From Jejuia pallidilutea (GTDB lineage Bacteria > Bacteroidota > Bacteroidia > Flavobacteriales > Flavobacteriaceae), in NCBI RefSeq assembly GCF_002973595.1, contig NZ_PVEO01000006.1, positions 124,001-188,000 of the forward strand: a stretch of 64,000 nt of DNA, in the 5' to 3' direction. The stretch's first letter is position 1; every line of letters starts with the position of its first letter. The notes beneath the pieces are model-generated. The model ran no database searches, had not been told where the DNA came from, and was given only the letters and a program-made list of their open reading frames with translations. The position numbers and the translations under genes are program-made. This document shows, piece after piece, positions 33,690-42,862 of this stretch.

Positions 33690-34723
33690 TATAAATTAAT
33701 TTCCCAGTTTTTAGTACTATCGTAATGTAAATGCCCTTTACTAACATACAAAGGCGATTCAAAATTATTTGTAAATAAACCTCCTGTACCTAAGCCTTGT
33801 GGCATTTTACTGTTTTGCATAAACGTATATTGTGCAATGGCGTTTAAGCCTATATTACTCTCTAGTGCACTTGTTATCCACCATCCTATGTTGTTGTTTT
33901 CAGCACTTTGTATCCAAGTATCGCTACCTTTAAATCCACCAACTAAAGTGGGCTTTAAGATAATGTATTGCGGACGAATAGTTTGTAGTAATTTTAATTT
34001 ATTTGTTACACTAAAAATTCCTATTAATTCCTCATCTAAAGCAATAGGAAGCGGTGTAACCTCACAGAGTTTAGCCATAGCTTCCACTTGCCCTTGTTTT
34101 ATGGGTTGCTCAATAGAATGTAAATGGAATTCAGATAGTATTTTTAGTTTTTCTAGTGCTTCATGAGGCGCAAAAGCACCATTGGCATCTACGCGTAATT
34201 CTATATCTTTTGAAGTAAATTCTTTTCTAATAGATTTTAGGAGATCTATTTCAGTCTTAAAATCTATAGCTCCAATTTTCATTTTAATACAATTGAAACC
34301 AGCGTTTATTTTATCTTTTATTTGCTGTTTCATAAAGGTTTCGCTTCCCATCCATATTAAACCATTAATAGGAATTGATGCGTTACCGTTTGTGAATTCT
34401 GAAGGGAACAATTCAAAATTATTTTGACTATGAAGCGATAAAAATGCCATTTCTAAGCCAAATTGTATGCTTGGAAACTCTATAAGTTCATCAAGAAGGG
34501 GTTGCAACCCTAAATGGATATTATTACATGCCCACTGGAGTTTAGTTTCAAAGTCTAACCTATCATCAACCGATAGTCCTTTAAACATACCACACTCCCC
34601 TATCCCCTCTTTTCCTTGGGATTTAAGTGTAATAATCCACGTTTCTTTAAGATTTAGTACACCTCTAGAGGTGCCACTTGGAGTTTTGAATTTTAGTGTG
34701 TGTGTTTTGTATGTTGCATGCAT
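33689..34723 (-). CDS. menC: o-Succinylbenzoate synthase
   Basis: A 344-residue enolase-superfamily enzyme that dehydrates SHCHC to o-succinylbenzoate. The muconate-lactonizing-enzyme-like barrel shows KMKIGA with the catalytic Lys, metal ligands RVDANGA, SIEQP and ALDEE, and ILKPTLVGG with the second Lys. The ATG at 34723 is preferred over a longer start at 34750. Neighbouring menE, menA and menB on the same strand support MenC rather than a dipeptide epimerase. Confidence 0.9.
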   Translation of the reverse strand: MHATYKTHTLKFKTPSGTSRGVLNLKETWIITLKSQGKEGIGECGMFKGLSVDDRLDFETKLQWACNNIHLGLQPLLDELIEFPSIQFGLEMAFLSLHSQNNFELFPSEFTNGNASIPINGLIWMGSETFMKQQIKDKINAGFNCIKMKIGAIDFKTEIDLLKSIRKEFTSKDIELRVDANGAFAPHEALEKLKILSEFHLHSIEQPIKQGQVEAMAKLCEVTPLPIALDEELIGIFSVTNKLKLLQTIRPQYIILKPTLVGGFKGSDTWIQSAENNNIGWWITSALESNIGLNAIAQYTFMQNSKMPQGLGTGGLFTNNFESPLYVSKGHLHYDSTKNWEINL

Positions 34724-34816
34724 AATTTTAGCAATGGCACAAAAATACATATCATAATATAAAAATGGGCAATTTTAAATTTAAAGTTGCCCATTTTAAA
34801 CCACTTTTAGGCTTAT

Positions 34817-35578
34817 TTATATAAAATCTACTTTACCAGTTTCCATATTGTAAACTGCAGCTACAATTTTTATTTTGCCCGTTTTCTCTAAATCTGCCAA
34901 AACAGGTGATGCGGTTCGAATATCATCAACAGTTTTTAGCGCATTATTTTTAATAACACTATTTGTGAAAGCGGTGTTTTTTGATGATACTTCTCCGTTT
35001 TTCTCAGTCATTTCCACTGATGGTTTTATTTCATTCAATAAATTGTTTAACGCATTCATATTCATGGAAGCTGCATCGGTATTATCAATAGCATGTTTTA
35101 CCGCACCACATGCCGTATGCCCTAACACAATAATTAGCTTAGAACCCGCAACAGCAGATGCAAACTCCATAGAACCAACAATATCGCTGTTTTCTATATT
35201 TCCTGCTACTCTGGCAACAAAAATATCTCCAATTCCTAAATCGAACACATCTTCTACAGGTACCCTACTATCTACACAAGATAATACAATAGCTTTGGGG
35301 TATTGCCCAATGGCAGATTTACGACGTTGTTCTGAGTGGTCGCGTCTAGTCAAATTATTATTCACAAAATTTTCATTCCCTTTTTTTAGCCTGCCTATAA
35401 TTTCATCGGCAGTCAAATTAGCCTGTTCTTCTGCGGTAAGCACACTTTTTATTGGTTTTTCTAAGCTAACCTCAGCAGTTGTTTCTGTTGTTGCTTTTTT
35501 CTTTGCTTCAGCATCTGCACACGATGTAATGGTAAATGATAATAAAGCGATACCTAAAAATTTTAAACTTGTTTTCAT
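34817..35578 (-). CDS. Exported beta-class carbonic anhydrase
   Basis: A 253-residue beta-carbonic anhydrase. Zinc ligands are C101 and H154/C157 (LSCVDSRVP and LGHTACGAV), with the D103/R105 dyad. An N-terminal lipoprotein signal (lipobox TITSC, C20) and an Ala/Lys/Thr/Glu linker precede the catalytic domain, so it acts outside the inner membrane. It hydrates CO2 to bicarbonate. It starts 25 bp after the stop of the DUF2490 gene and may be cotranscribed with it. Confidence 0.93.
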   Translation of the reverse strand: MKTSLKFLGIALLSFTITSCADAEAKKKATTETTAEVSLEKPIKSVLTAEEQANLTADEIIGRLKKGNENFVNNNLTRRDHSEQRRKSAIGQYPKAIVLSCVDSRVPVEDVFDLGIGDIFVARVAGNIENSDIVGSMEFASAVAGSKLIIVLGHTACGAVKHAIDNTDAASMNMNALNNLLNEIKPSVEMTEKNGEVSSKNTAFTNSVIKNNALKTVDDIRTASPVLADLEKTGKIKIVAAVYNMETGKVDFI

Positions 35579-35603
35579 AGCGTTTTGTATTAAAGTGTTA
35601 ATA

Positions 35604-36293
35604 TTAAAAATTATGGTGAAAGCTAAATTGCAGCTGTCCTTTTCCCCAATTATTGGTTTTTTGATTCATCCAACCTAATTGAAACCTTTGTCCTGGTTTT
35701 AGCACATAGCCTAAACCCAAATACGTTCTGTTTCTATCAAATAATGCTACGGTGTTGTTGTTACCTATATTGGTTTGTCCGTTAACAAAAATCTCATTGT
35801 AAAAGGCAGTATAAATAGCATTTTTTTCTAGTGCCTTTTTGTTTAATGGTATGTTTAAAAATAAGTTATAGCGGTATCTTGTTCTAAAATCCTGATTTTC
35901 AACAAAGCGCTGTTCGTATCTAAAACGATGGGTTAAAAAGAAACGACCACCTAACTTTTGGGAAAATAAACCTTCTTGGTATATTCTATTTTCATTTGTT
36001 GAAGCTGTACTATCGCCAAATGTACCAGTTGTAATATTGGCATAACCTAAGGTGAACATAATACCTGAATTTTTTGGTGTATACGTAACCCCAGTTCTTA
36101 CTAACAATTGCTCTAAGTCGCCCAATACATTCCAGTTTCTGTGCTGTAAATCGCCCTGAATTCCAAAGTCACTGTTTTTAAATTGGGTATTGAAGAAATA
36201 CATGTACCACGAACCGGTTTTAGATTGGTCTATTTGTGCATTTCCATAGGAAACAGACCATAACACAAACAATATTAAAAGTTTTAATCTCAC
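35604..36293 (-). CDS. DUF2490 family outer-membrane protein
   Basis: A 229-residue protein starting at GTG. A short signal peptide ends near YGNA|QI. It has repeated aromatic strands (GSWYMYFFNTQFKN, FFLTHRFRYEQRF, RTYLGLGYVL, LQFSFHHNF) and a terminal Phe, fitting the DUF2490 beta-barrel. Members are often linked to carbonic anhydrase or sulfate-related genes; function is unknown. A 10-bp inverted repeat (AATAGTATTA) lies just upstream at 36298-36333 and could be an operator. Confidence 0.85.
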   Translation of the reverse strand: MRLKLLILFVLWSVSYGNAQIDQSKTGSWYMYFFNTQFKNSDFGIQGDLQHRNWNVLGDLEQLLVRTGVTYTPKNSGIMFTLGYANITTGTFGDSTASTNENRIYQEGLFSQKLGGRFFLTHRFRYEQRFVENQDFRTRYRYNLFLNIPLNKKALEKNAIYTAFYNEIFVNGQTNIGNNNTVALFDRNRTYLGLGYVLKPGQRFQLGWMNQKTNNWGKGQLQFSFHHNF

Positions 36294-36629
36294 AACAAAT
36301 AGTATTAATCTTTAAAGTAAAAGTAATACTATTAATAATGCAAAACTGGAATTACCTATTATACTTATTTATAGATAAATAGAGAATGTTGATTTATGTT
36401 AACCAACTGTTGAACAAGGTGATTTTTTTAAATAAGAAAAAAGGGGTTTACAATATTATAAGCAGATGTGTTAGAATTAAATCTTTATTACCATTGAGCG
36501 TTTTTAATTAAAATGATTTCACTTTGAAAAATGAAAAATGGATTATTCATTGTAATTTAAAATTACAATTAATTAGATGTTAGCTCATTAGTAAATATAT
36601 CGACAACTAAACAATGTAGAAAACAGTAA
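36294..36629. other. Intergenic region, 336 bp
   Basis: It contains a 10-bp perfect inverted repeat at 36298-36333 immediately upstream of the DUF2490 start and a near-perfect palindrome ATTGTAATTT-A-AAATTACAAT at 36549-36569. No coding frame or RNA was recognised; the remainder is AT-rich spacer. Confidence 0.6.
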
Positions 36630-37307
36630 TTAGAGTTCTAAGGAACCTCCAATATCTAGCAACATCAAATCTTTATTTTTTTCGAAAAATTTTCGTTTTG
36701 CAACTTCGTGATCTATTTCAATATAACCAAATGTATCGTAGTGATAGCCTAGAACTTTATCGCACTCTACAAAATCGCTAGCTATAATTGCGTCATCAAT
36801 ACCCATTGTAAAGTTATCGCCAATAGGTAAAATGGCCAGATCTAATTTGGTTTGAAGCGGAATTAACTTCATATCGTAGGTTAAGGCAGTATCTCCGGCT
36901 ATATATATGTTTTTGTGTTCACCTTCAATCACAAAACCTCCTGGTTGTCCGCCATAACTACCATCGGGAAAGGATGAAGTATGAATAGCGTTAACGTATT
37001 TTACGGATCCAAATTCAAAATCCCATGTGCCGCCGTGGTTCATAGGATGAGTTTCCAAACCTAAATTTTCGTAATGTGTAGCGATTTCATAATTAGAAAC
37101 AACGGTAGCACCGGTACGTTTTGCTATAGCTTCTACATCTACTATATGATCTTGGTGCGCGTGTGTAACCAGAATAAAATCGCCTTTTAAAGCACTAATA
37201 TCAATGTGGGCTGCTTTTGGATTTGCAGAAATAAAAGGATCTACAAGAATATTAATATCATTAATTTGTATACCTAAACTAGCGTGACCGTAAAACGTAA
37301 TTTTCAT
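36630..37307 (-). CDS. UPF0173 metallo-beta-lactamase-fold hydrolase
   Basis: A 225-residue metallo-hydrolase of the UPF0173/UlaG-like type. Motifs are MKITFYGHAS, NILVDPFI, THAHQDHIVD (the zinc-binding HxHxDH), NHGGTWDF, FVIEGEHKNIYIAGDT and DNFTMG. The length is that of the family. The substrate is unknown. It lies 65 bp downstream of menA on the same strand and may be part of its transcript. Confidence 0.9.
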   Translation of the reverse strand: MKITFYGHASLGIQINDINILVDPFISANPKAAHIDISALKGDFILVTHAHQDHIVDVEAIAKRTGATVVSNYEIATHYENLGLETHPMNHGGTWDFEFGSVKYVNAIHTSSFPDGSYGGQPGGFVIEGEHKNIYIAGDTALTYDMKLIPLQTKLDLAILPIGDNFTMGIDDAIIASDFVECDKVLGYHYDTFGYIEIDHEVAKRKFFEKNKDLMLLDIGGSLEL

Positions 37308-37372
37308 TTTTATTTAGTTTTACACTAAAATAATCATTTTGTAAATAACATTAAAACTTCAATAGGTTTATC

Positions 37373-38275
37373 TTAAAATAGATGACCTACAGCTAATAAT
37401 ACAGATAGGAAAAATGTGGAAAGTGCCACTTTTTTTAACTCAGGATCTAAATCCTGTGGTGCATTATTATGTTTTACAGTTTTAATATGTTTAATTAAGG
37501 GAATATAAGCTATAAAATAAATTAAATTTAAGGGTGATGTGTAATACAATATACCCCATAAGGCAGAAACTACAATTGCTGAAATTATTAAAAATAAATG
37601 GTATGTTTTTGCTTTTGTAACGCCTAATTTTACTGCTAAGGTTATTTTTCCTGAAGCCTTATCTGAAATTATATCGCGCATGTTATTTAAGTTAAGTACC
37701 GCTACAGATAAAAGCCCTATGGTTATAGCAGGTAAAAATACAACATGGTGCACCGTTTTCGCATAAAGCACATAACACCCTATAACACTAACGAGACCAA
37801 AAAAAATAAAAACATAGGCATCTCCTAGTCCACGGTAGCCATAAGCTTTACTTCCAATAGTATATCTAATAGCGGCAATAACAGAAGCTATTCCTAAAAC
37901 AAAATATAATAATGTGAGTAGAAAATGCTGTGAGCCAAAAGCTGAAAATATTAATAGAAATGAAAGTACAATACAAACTAAAATATTAAGCTTAATAGCT
38001 TCGAACATAAGATTTGGTGTAATTTTACCACTTTGTATGGCACGTTCGGGACCAATCCTTTCAGCATCATCTGTACCTTTTACACCGTCGCCATAATCGT
38101 TAGCCAAATTAGATAGGATTTGTAAACTAATAGTTGTTAAAATGGCCAGCAGAAATATTTGCAAGTTAAAACAACCATTATATGCAGCAAAACTAGATGC
38201 AACTATAATACCAGAGACCGATAGCGGTAGCGTTCGTAAACGCATTGCGGAAATCCAAATTGAAACATTTTTCAT
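37373..38275 (-). CDS. menA: 1,4-Dihydroxy-2-naphthoate polyprenyltransferase
   Basis: A 300-residue UbiA-family membrane enzyme with about eight helices that attaches a polyprenyl chain to dihydroxynaphthoate. The first Asp-rich motif is LANDYGDGVKGTDD and the second is NLNNMRDIISDKASGK. The ATG at 38275 overlaps the menB stop by one base (TAATG) and is favoured; a longer form could start at 38287. Adjacent menB makes the MenA assignment firm. Confidence 0.95.
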   Translation of the reverse strand: MKNVSIWISAMRLRTLPLSVSGIIVASSFAAYNGCFNLQIFLLAILTTISLQILSNLANDYGDGVKGTDDAERIGPERAIQSGKITPNLMFEAIKLNILVCIVLSFLLIFSAFGSQHFLLTLLYFVLGIASVIAAIRYTIGSKAYGYRGLGDAYVFIFFGLVSVIGCYVLYAKTVHHVVFLPAITIGLLSVAVLNLNNMRDIISDKASGKITLAVKLGVTKAKTYHLFLIISAIVVSALWGILYYTSPLNLIYFIAYIPLIKHIKTVKHNNAPQDLDPELKKVALSTFFLSVLLAVGHLF

Positions 38276-39114
38276 TATGGAATCCATTTTTTTTCAAAGT
38301 TAGGTTTACGTTTTTCTAAAAACGCATTACGGCCTTCCTTTGCTTCATCTGTCATATAAGCTAATCGGGTTGCTTCTCCAGCAAACACCTGTTGTCCCAC
38401 CATACCATCATCTGTTAAATTCATTGCAAACTTAAGCATTTTAATAGACGTTGGAGATTTAGCCAGTATTTCTTGTGCCCATTCAAAAGCTGTACTTTCT
38501 AATTCATCATGAGGTATTACTGCATTTACCATTCCCATTTCAAAAGCTTCCTGTGCAGAATAATTTCTGCCTAAAAAGAAAATTTCCCGTGCCTTTTTCT
38601 GTCCTACCATTTTAGCTAAATAGGCTGAACCATAACCACCATCAAAACTGGTAACATCAGCATCGGTTTGTTTAAAAATGGCATGCTCTTTACTTGCAAG
38701 GGTTAAATCGCAAACAACATGCAAACTATGGCCACCACCTACAGCCCAACCTGGCACTACAGCAATAACTGCCTTTGGCATAAACCTAATTAGTCGTTGT
38801 ACTTCAAGGATATTTAAACGGTGGTACCCGTCGTCACCTACATAACCTTGTTCGCCTCTAGCCTTTTGGTCTCCGCCACTACAAAAAGAATACACCCCAT
38901 CTTTAGTTGAAGGCCCCTCGGCAGACAACAATACTACACCAATGCTAGTATCTTCATTAGCATCGTAAAACGCATCATAAAGTTCGCTAGTTGTTTTTGG
39001 TCTAAATGCATTTCTTACATTTGGCCTGTTGAAAGCTATTCGTGCAACACCATTACATTTTTTATAAGTTATGTCTTGATAGGTTTTGGCTGTTTCCCAT
39101 TTAGGATTGTTCAT
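38275..39114 (-). CDS. menB: 1,4-Dihydroxy-2-naphthoyl-CoA synthase
   Basis: A 279-residue crotonase-fold enzyme that cyclises o-succinylbenzoyl-CoA. Typical MenB blocks are RNAFRPKTTSELYDAF, FCSGGDQKARGEQGY, VVPGWAVGGGHSLHVVCDLTLAS, DGGYGSAYLAKMVGQKKAREIFFLGR and ATRLAYMTDEAKEGRNAF. It starts the menB-menA pair. Together with menA, menC and menE the window holds most of the later menaquinone pathway; menF, menD and menH are not seen. Confidence 0.96.
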   Translation of the reverse strand: MNNPKWETAKTYQDITYKKCNGVARIAFNRPNVRNAFRPKTTSELYDAFYDANEDTSIGVVLLSAEGPSTKDGVYSFCSGGDQKARGEQGYVGDDGYHRLNILEVQRLIRFMPKAVIAVVPGWAVGGGHSLHVVCDLTLASKEHAIFKQTDADVTSFDGGYGSAYLAKMVGQKKAREIFFLGRNYSAQEAFEMGMVNAVIPHDELESTAFEWAQEILAKSPTSIKMLKFAMNLTDDGMVGQQVFAGEATRLAYMTDEAKEGRNAFLEKRKPNFEKKWIP

Positions 39115-39377
39115 ACTCTAAAATTTTATTCAAAAATAAATGATATTTTAAAAAAATTGGGCTGTTCAGAAAATAATAATACGAAAACGAAAAAATAATA
39201 GATTAATAAAATGAATCTTGTTTTTTAAGGAATTAATAAAACTATAAAATAAGCAGTTATACTTATTTTTTATGTAGCTTTTATTTTATAAATTAGTAAA
39301 TGTTTTATTATAAATAATTAAAATTTGCGTTTTAACGATATTATTTATACTTTTATCGAACTAAATCTAAATTGCCT

Positions 39378-39554
39378 ATGTTGTTAACTACTACTATTAT
39401 CATTGCCGCTTTGGTATGTATTAATTTTTTACTTTTAAAAATCAGCTGTAATAAAACAGCTAAACAAAGTAAAATTAATAAAAACCCTATTGTACTAAAA
39501 TCACATAAAACCCTTGTTGATATTGAAGAAAATTTGGCTCCAACGGGAAGCTAA
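39378..39554 (+). CDS. Small membrane protein, 58 residues
   Basis: A short protein starting MLLTTTIIIAALVCINFLLL, one transmembrane helix, then a basic segment (KISCNKTAKQSKINKNP) and an acidic tail ending ENLAPTGS. The Cys right after the helix is not in a standard lipobox. The ENLAPTGS end seems familiar from other flavobacterial small proteins, though this was not checked. It converges on ung with only 4 bp between the stops. Confidence 0.6.
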   Translation: MLLTTTIIIAALVCINFLLLKISCNKTAKQSKINKNPIVLKSHKTLVDIEENLAPTGS

Positions 39555-39558
39555 AACA

Positions 39559-40224
39559 TTACCATCTTATAGATTTTAGATTTTTAGAAGTAAGCAAATC
39601 GTTTGTTTTACTAAAATGCTTATTACCAAACCAATAACCTCTATTGGCGCTTAATGGAGATGGGTGTCCCGATGTTAATATATCGTGTTTTGCACCTTCT
39701 ATTAATTTAACTTTTTGTTTGGCATAACCACCCCAGAGTAAGAATACCACATTATTTTTTTTGGCGTTTATCGTCTTAATCACAGCATCTGTAAAGGTTT
39801 CCCATCCTTTTTTTTGATGACTACCAGCTTCGTGTGCCCTTACTGTTAACGTAGCATTCAACAATAAAACACCTTGTTTTGCCCAACGTGATAAATCTCC
39901 ACTTTGTGGATAAGATACCCCCAAATCATTTTCAATCTCCTTAAAAATATTTATTAGTGACGGTGGATGCGTTACACCATCCTTAACCGAAAAACATAAG
40001 CCATTGGCTTGTCCTGGCCCATGATAGGGATCTTGCCCAATAATTACCACTTTTACATCATTAAAATGGCAATAATTAAACGCATTAAATATCTCTTGTC
40101 CAGGAGGAAAACAACGATAATTACTATATTCCTGCTTTACAAAGTCTACTAATTCTTTAAAATAAGGTTTTTTAAATTCTTCCTTTAAGTAGGGTTTCCA
40201 ACTGTCGTGAATGGCAACTTCCAT
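39559..40224 (-). CDS. ung: Uracil-DNA glycosylase
   Basis: A 221-residue family 1 UDG that removes uracil from DNA. The catalytic water-activating loop GQDPYHGPGQANGLCFSV has D65, and the DNA-intercalating HPSPLSANRGYWFGNKHFSKTN carries the conserved His. Its ATG overlaps the holA stop by one base, so the two repair/replication genes are translated together. Confidence 0.97.
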   Translation of the reverse strand: MEVAIHDSWKPYLKEEFKKPYFKELVDFVKQEYSNYRCFPPGQEIFNAFNYCHFNDVKVVIIGQDPYHGPGQANGLCFSVKDGVTHPPSLINIFKEIENDLGVSYPQSGDLSRWAKQGVLLLNATLTVRAHEAGSHQKKGWETFTDAVIKTINAKKNNVVFLLWGGYAKQKVKLIEGAKHDILTSGHPSPLSANRGYWFGNKHFSKTNDLLTSKNLKSIRW

Positions 40225-41228
40225 TAATTTAAAATTCTAACTAATAATTCTTTTAATAAATCGCCTTGAGGTACCGCATTGGCACCTACACCTTTGCTTT
40301 TAACATCAAAACTTCTTAAGGTAGACACTATGGCACTTACTTTACGCATAGGATAATTTCTTGCAGCAGCAACATATTCGTTAACAAAATAAGGGTTTAT
40401 GCGTAACGCCGATGCTACACTTCGTGGTGATTTATCTTTTAAACCATGAAAATGCAAGAGTTGTGAAAAAAAGTTAAATAGTAGCGACACTGTAACAACC
40501 ATTGGATTATCCTTAGGGTTTTCAGCAAAATAATTTACAATTTTATAAGCTTTTACTGCATTTTTTTCACCTATAGCCTTTCGTAGCTCAAAGTTGTTAT
40601 AGTCTTTGCTAATACCAATATTTTCTTCTATAATTTCGGGAGTAATTTGGCTTTCGCTGGGTAAAATAATCTGTAGTTTTTCCAGTTCGTTATTAATTTT
40701 ACTTAAATCCGTACCTAAAAACTCAACCAACATTTGCGCAGCTTTAGGTGTAATGGTATACCCTTTTGGAGACAACACCCTTCTAATCCAATCTGCTACT
40801 TGGTTTTCATATAGTTTTTTACTTTCGTAAACAACGCCATTGTTTTTAAGGGCCTTATAAAGTGCTTTTCGTTTATCAATCTTTTTGTATTTATAATTTA
40901 CAACAAGAATGGTTGTGGGCTGAGGATGATCTGCATATACAGCCAATTTTTCTATTGTACGCGATAAATCTTGGGCTTCCTTAACAATAACTACTTGGTA
41001 TTCTGCCATCATTGGGTAGCGTTTGGCATTACTTACAATATCGTCTATTGTAATATCCCTGCCGTATAAAACCATTTGGTTAAAACCTCGCTCCTCTTCA
41101 GATAAAACGGTGTCTTCAATAAAATCAGAAATCTTATCAATATAATAAGGCTCCTCGCCCATTAAAAAATAAATAGGCTTAAGCTTTTTTTGCTTTATAT
41201 CTGTTACTAATTGTTTTACTTCGTCCAA
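40224..41228 (-). CDS. holA: DNA polymerase III delta subunit
   Basis: A 334-residue HolA, the subunit of the clamp loader that opens the beta clamp. Recognisable segments are PIYFLMGEEPYYIDKISDFIED near the N-terminus, EVVIVKEAQDL-like YQVVIVKEAQDLSR, and FLGTDLSKINNELEKL, with the three-domain length expected. It is encoded just upstream of ung on the minus strand and is divergent from the HsdR-N gene. Confidence 0.93.
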   Translation of the reverse strand: MDEVKQLVTDIKQKKLKPIYFLMGEEPYYIDKISDFIEDTVLSEEERGFNQMVLYGRDITIDDIVSNAKRYPMMAEYQVVIVKEAQDLSRTIEKLAVYADHPQPTTILVVNYKYKKIDKRKALYKALKNNGVVYESKKLYENQVADWIRRVLSPKGYTITPKAAQMLVEFLGTDLSKINNELEKLQIILPSESQITPEIIEENIGISKDYNNFELRKAIGEKNAVKAYKIVNYFAENPKDNPMVVTVSLLFNFFSQLLHFHGLKDKSPRSVASALRINPYFVNEYVAAARNYPMRKVSAIVSTLRSFDVKSKGVGANAVPQGDLLKELLVRILN

Positions 41229-41305
41229 ATAAAAATGGAATTTAAAATGTAGCTATTCAATTTATCTTTAAATTTTCATTAAAACATATACTGAATAACT
41301 TTATA

Positions 41306-41767
41306 ATGATAAATTTGTGCGTGCAAAGATTGAATTTCCCCACATATAACTTTCGATTCAAAAATAGCGAAAATAAAGTTTTAATTTTTGACATCATCCG
41401 TAAAAAATTTGTGGTTATGCAGCCAGAAGAATGGGTGCGACAAAACTGTGTGCATTTTTTAATTGAAGACAAAAAATATCCTAAATCGTTAATTAACGTT
41501 GAGAAAGAATTAAAAATTAACGATTTACGTAAACGCTACGATGTTGTTGTGTTTAAGCCAAATGGCGATATTTTAATTATTGTAGAATGTAAGGCACCAA
41601 AAATTGAGATAAATCAGCAGGTTTTTGATCAAATTGCAAGATATAACCTAACGCTAAATGCTGAGTATTTAATGGTTACCAATGGGTTACATCATTATTA
41701 TTGTAAAATGGATTTTAAAAAAGAGCAATATCAATTTTTAAGGGATATTCCCCAGTACCAAAAATGA
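41306..41767 (+). CDS. HsdR N-terminal-domain (PD-(D/E)XK) protein
   Basis: A 153-residue protein matching the type I restriction enzyme R-subunit N-terminal domain (HSDR_N_2). The nuclease-like core is YDVVVFKPNGDILIIVECKAPKIEI, with Asp and the ECK motif, preceded by PEEWVRQNCVHFLIE. There are no helicase domains and no methylase nearby, so it is not a restriction system; such stand-alone proteins are common next to holA in Bacteroidota. The true start may be the GTG at 41321 (VQRLNFPTYNF), because relatives begin there and a TAAATTTG box lies at 41310-41317. Confidence 0.8.
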   Translation: MINLCVQRLNFPTYNFRFKNSENKVLIFDIIRKKFVVMQPEEWVRQNCVHFLIEDKKYPKSLINVEKELKINDLRKRYDVVVFKPNGDILIIVECKAPKIEINQQVFDQIARYNLTLNAEYLMVTNGLHHYYCKMDFKKEQYQFLRDIPQYQK

Positions 41768-42753
41768 AAATAGCTGTAGTTATACTTAATTGGAACGGAC
41801 AAAAGCTTTTAGAGCAGTTTTTACCTTCGGTTACAACACACTCGAAAAATGCAGATATATACGTTGTGGATAATGCCTCAACAGATACCTCTATGGCCTT
41901 CGTAAACGCTAACTACCCAGAAGTTAAAATCATTCAAAATAAAGAGAATGGAGGTTTTGCAAAAGGCTACAATGAGGCTTTAAAAAAAGTTGATGCCGAT
42001 ATATTTTGTTTATTGAACAGCGATGTTGAAGTTACCAAAAACTGGCTAGAACCTATAGTTGAAGCATTTAAAAATAATGCTGAAGTTGCCATAATGCAAC
42101 CAAAACTATTAGATTATAAGCAAAAAGACTATTTTGAGTATGCAGGGGCTGCAGGTGGCTTTATAGATAAATTTGGCTACCCCTACTGTAGAGGTCGTAT
42201 TTTTAATACCTTAGAAAAAGATGAAGGGCAATATAACGATACACATTCCATATTTTGGGCTTCTGGCGCCTGTTTATTTGTAAGAAGTTATGTGTTTAAA
42301 GAACTAAATGGTTTTGATGAATCCTTTTTCGCACACATGGAAGAAATTGATTTATGCTGGCGCGCAAAAAACTTAGGTTACAAAATAATATATACTGGCA
42401 GATCGCAAGTATATCATGTTGGTGGTGCTACGTTGGCCAACTCTAACCCTAAAAAAACATTTTTAAATTTTAGAAATAGTTTATTCGCTCTTGTAAAAAA
42501 CGCTAAAGGAAATGTACTTTTCCTTGTATTTATAAGGTTAGTTTTAGATGGCGTAGCAGGAATTAAATTTTTAGTAGAGTTTAAATTTTTACACTTCTTA
42601 GCTATTCTTAAGGCACATTTTAGTTTTTACAAGCATATTTTTGGGTTAATTAAAAAACGAAAAACGATTACAAACAAAATAAAATATTATAACAAAACAT
42701 CCATAGTTTGGCTCTATTTCGTAAATAAAAAAAAGTTTTATAAAAGTTTATAA
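41764..42753 (+). CDS. Family 2 glycosyltransferase
   Basis: A 329-residue GT-A enzyme. The N-terminus KIAVVILNWNGQKLLEQFLPSV, the DxD-containing LLNSDVEV, and FDESFFAHMEEIDLCWRAKNLGY are typical of rhamnosyltransferase/WbbL-like GT2 proteins. The C-terminal part has hydrophobic segments that could anchor it to the membrane. It overlaps the HsdR-N gene by 4 bp (ATGA), so the two are cotranscribed. The sugar and acceptor are unknown. Confidence 0.92.
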   Translation: MKIAVVILNWNGQKLLEQFLPSVTTHSKNADIYVVDNASTDTSMAFVNANYPEVKIIQNKENGGFAKGYNEALKKVDADIFCLLNSDVEVTKNWLEPIVEAFKNNAEVAIMQPKLLDYKQKDYFEYAGAAGGFIDKFGYPYCRGRIFNTLEKDEGQYNDTHSIFWASGACLFVRSYVFKELNGFDESFFAHMEEIDLCWRAKNLGYKIIYTGRSQVYHVGGATLANSNPKKTFLNFRNSLFALVKNAKGNVLFLVFIRLVLDGVAGIKFLVEFKFLHFLAILKAHFSFYKHIFGLIKKRKTITNKIKYYNKTSIVWLYFVNKKKFYKSL

Positions 42754-42862
42754 CGCGTTTAGTAAAAGTTTTGTTAACAGTGCTGTATTCCCCCGTTTTT
42801 TATATACTTTTGTTAAAACAAACCGGCAATTATTTAATCCGAAAAACATTAATTTTTAAATT

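Noticed and set aside
34875-35678. Long plus-strand ORF opposite the carbonic anhydrase and part of DUF2490
   Set aside because: It is a Phe/Ser/Ile-rich antisense shadow with no domain; the minus-strand genes have clear motifs and a shared direction.
41306-41767. Restriction-modification or anti-phage island
   Set aside because: The HsdR-N domain protein stands alone with no methylase, specificity or helicase subunits and sits among housekeeping genes.
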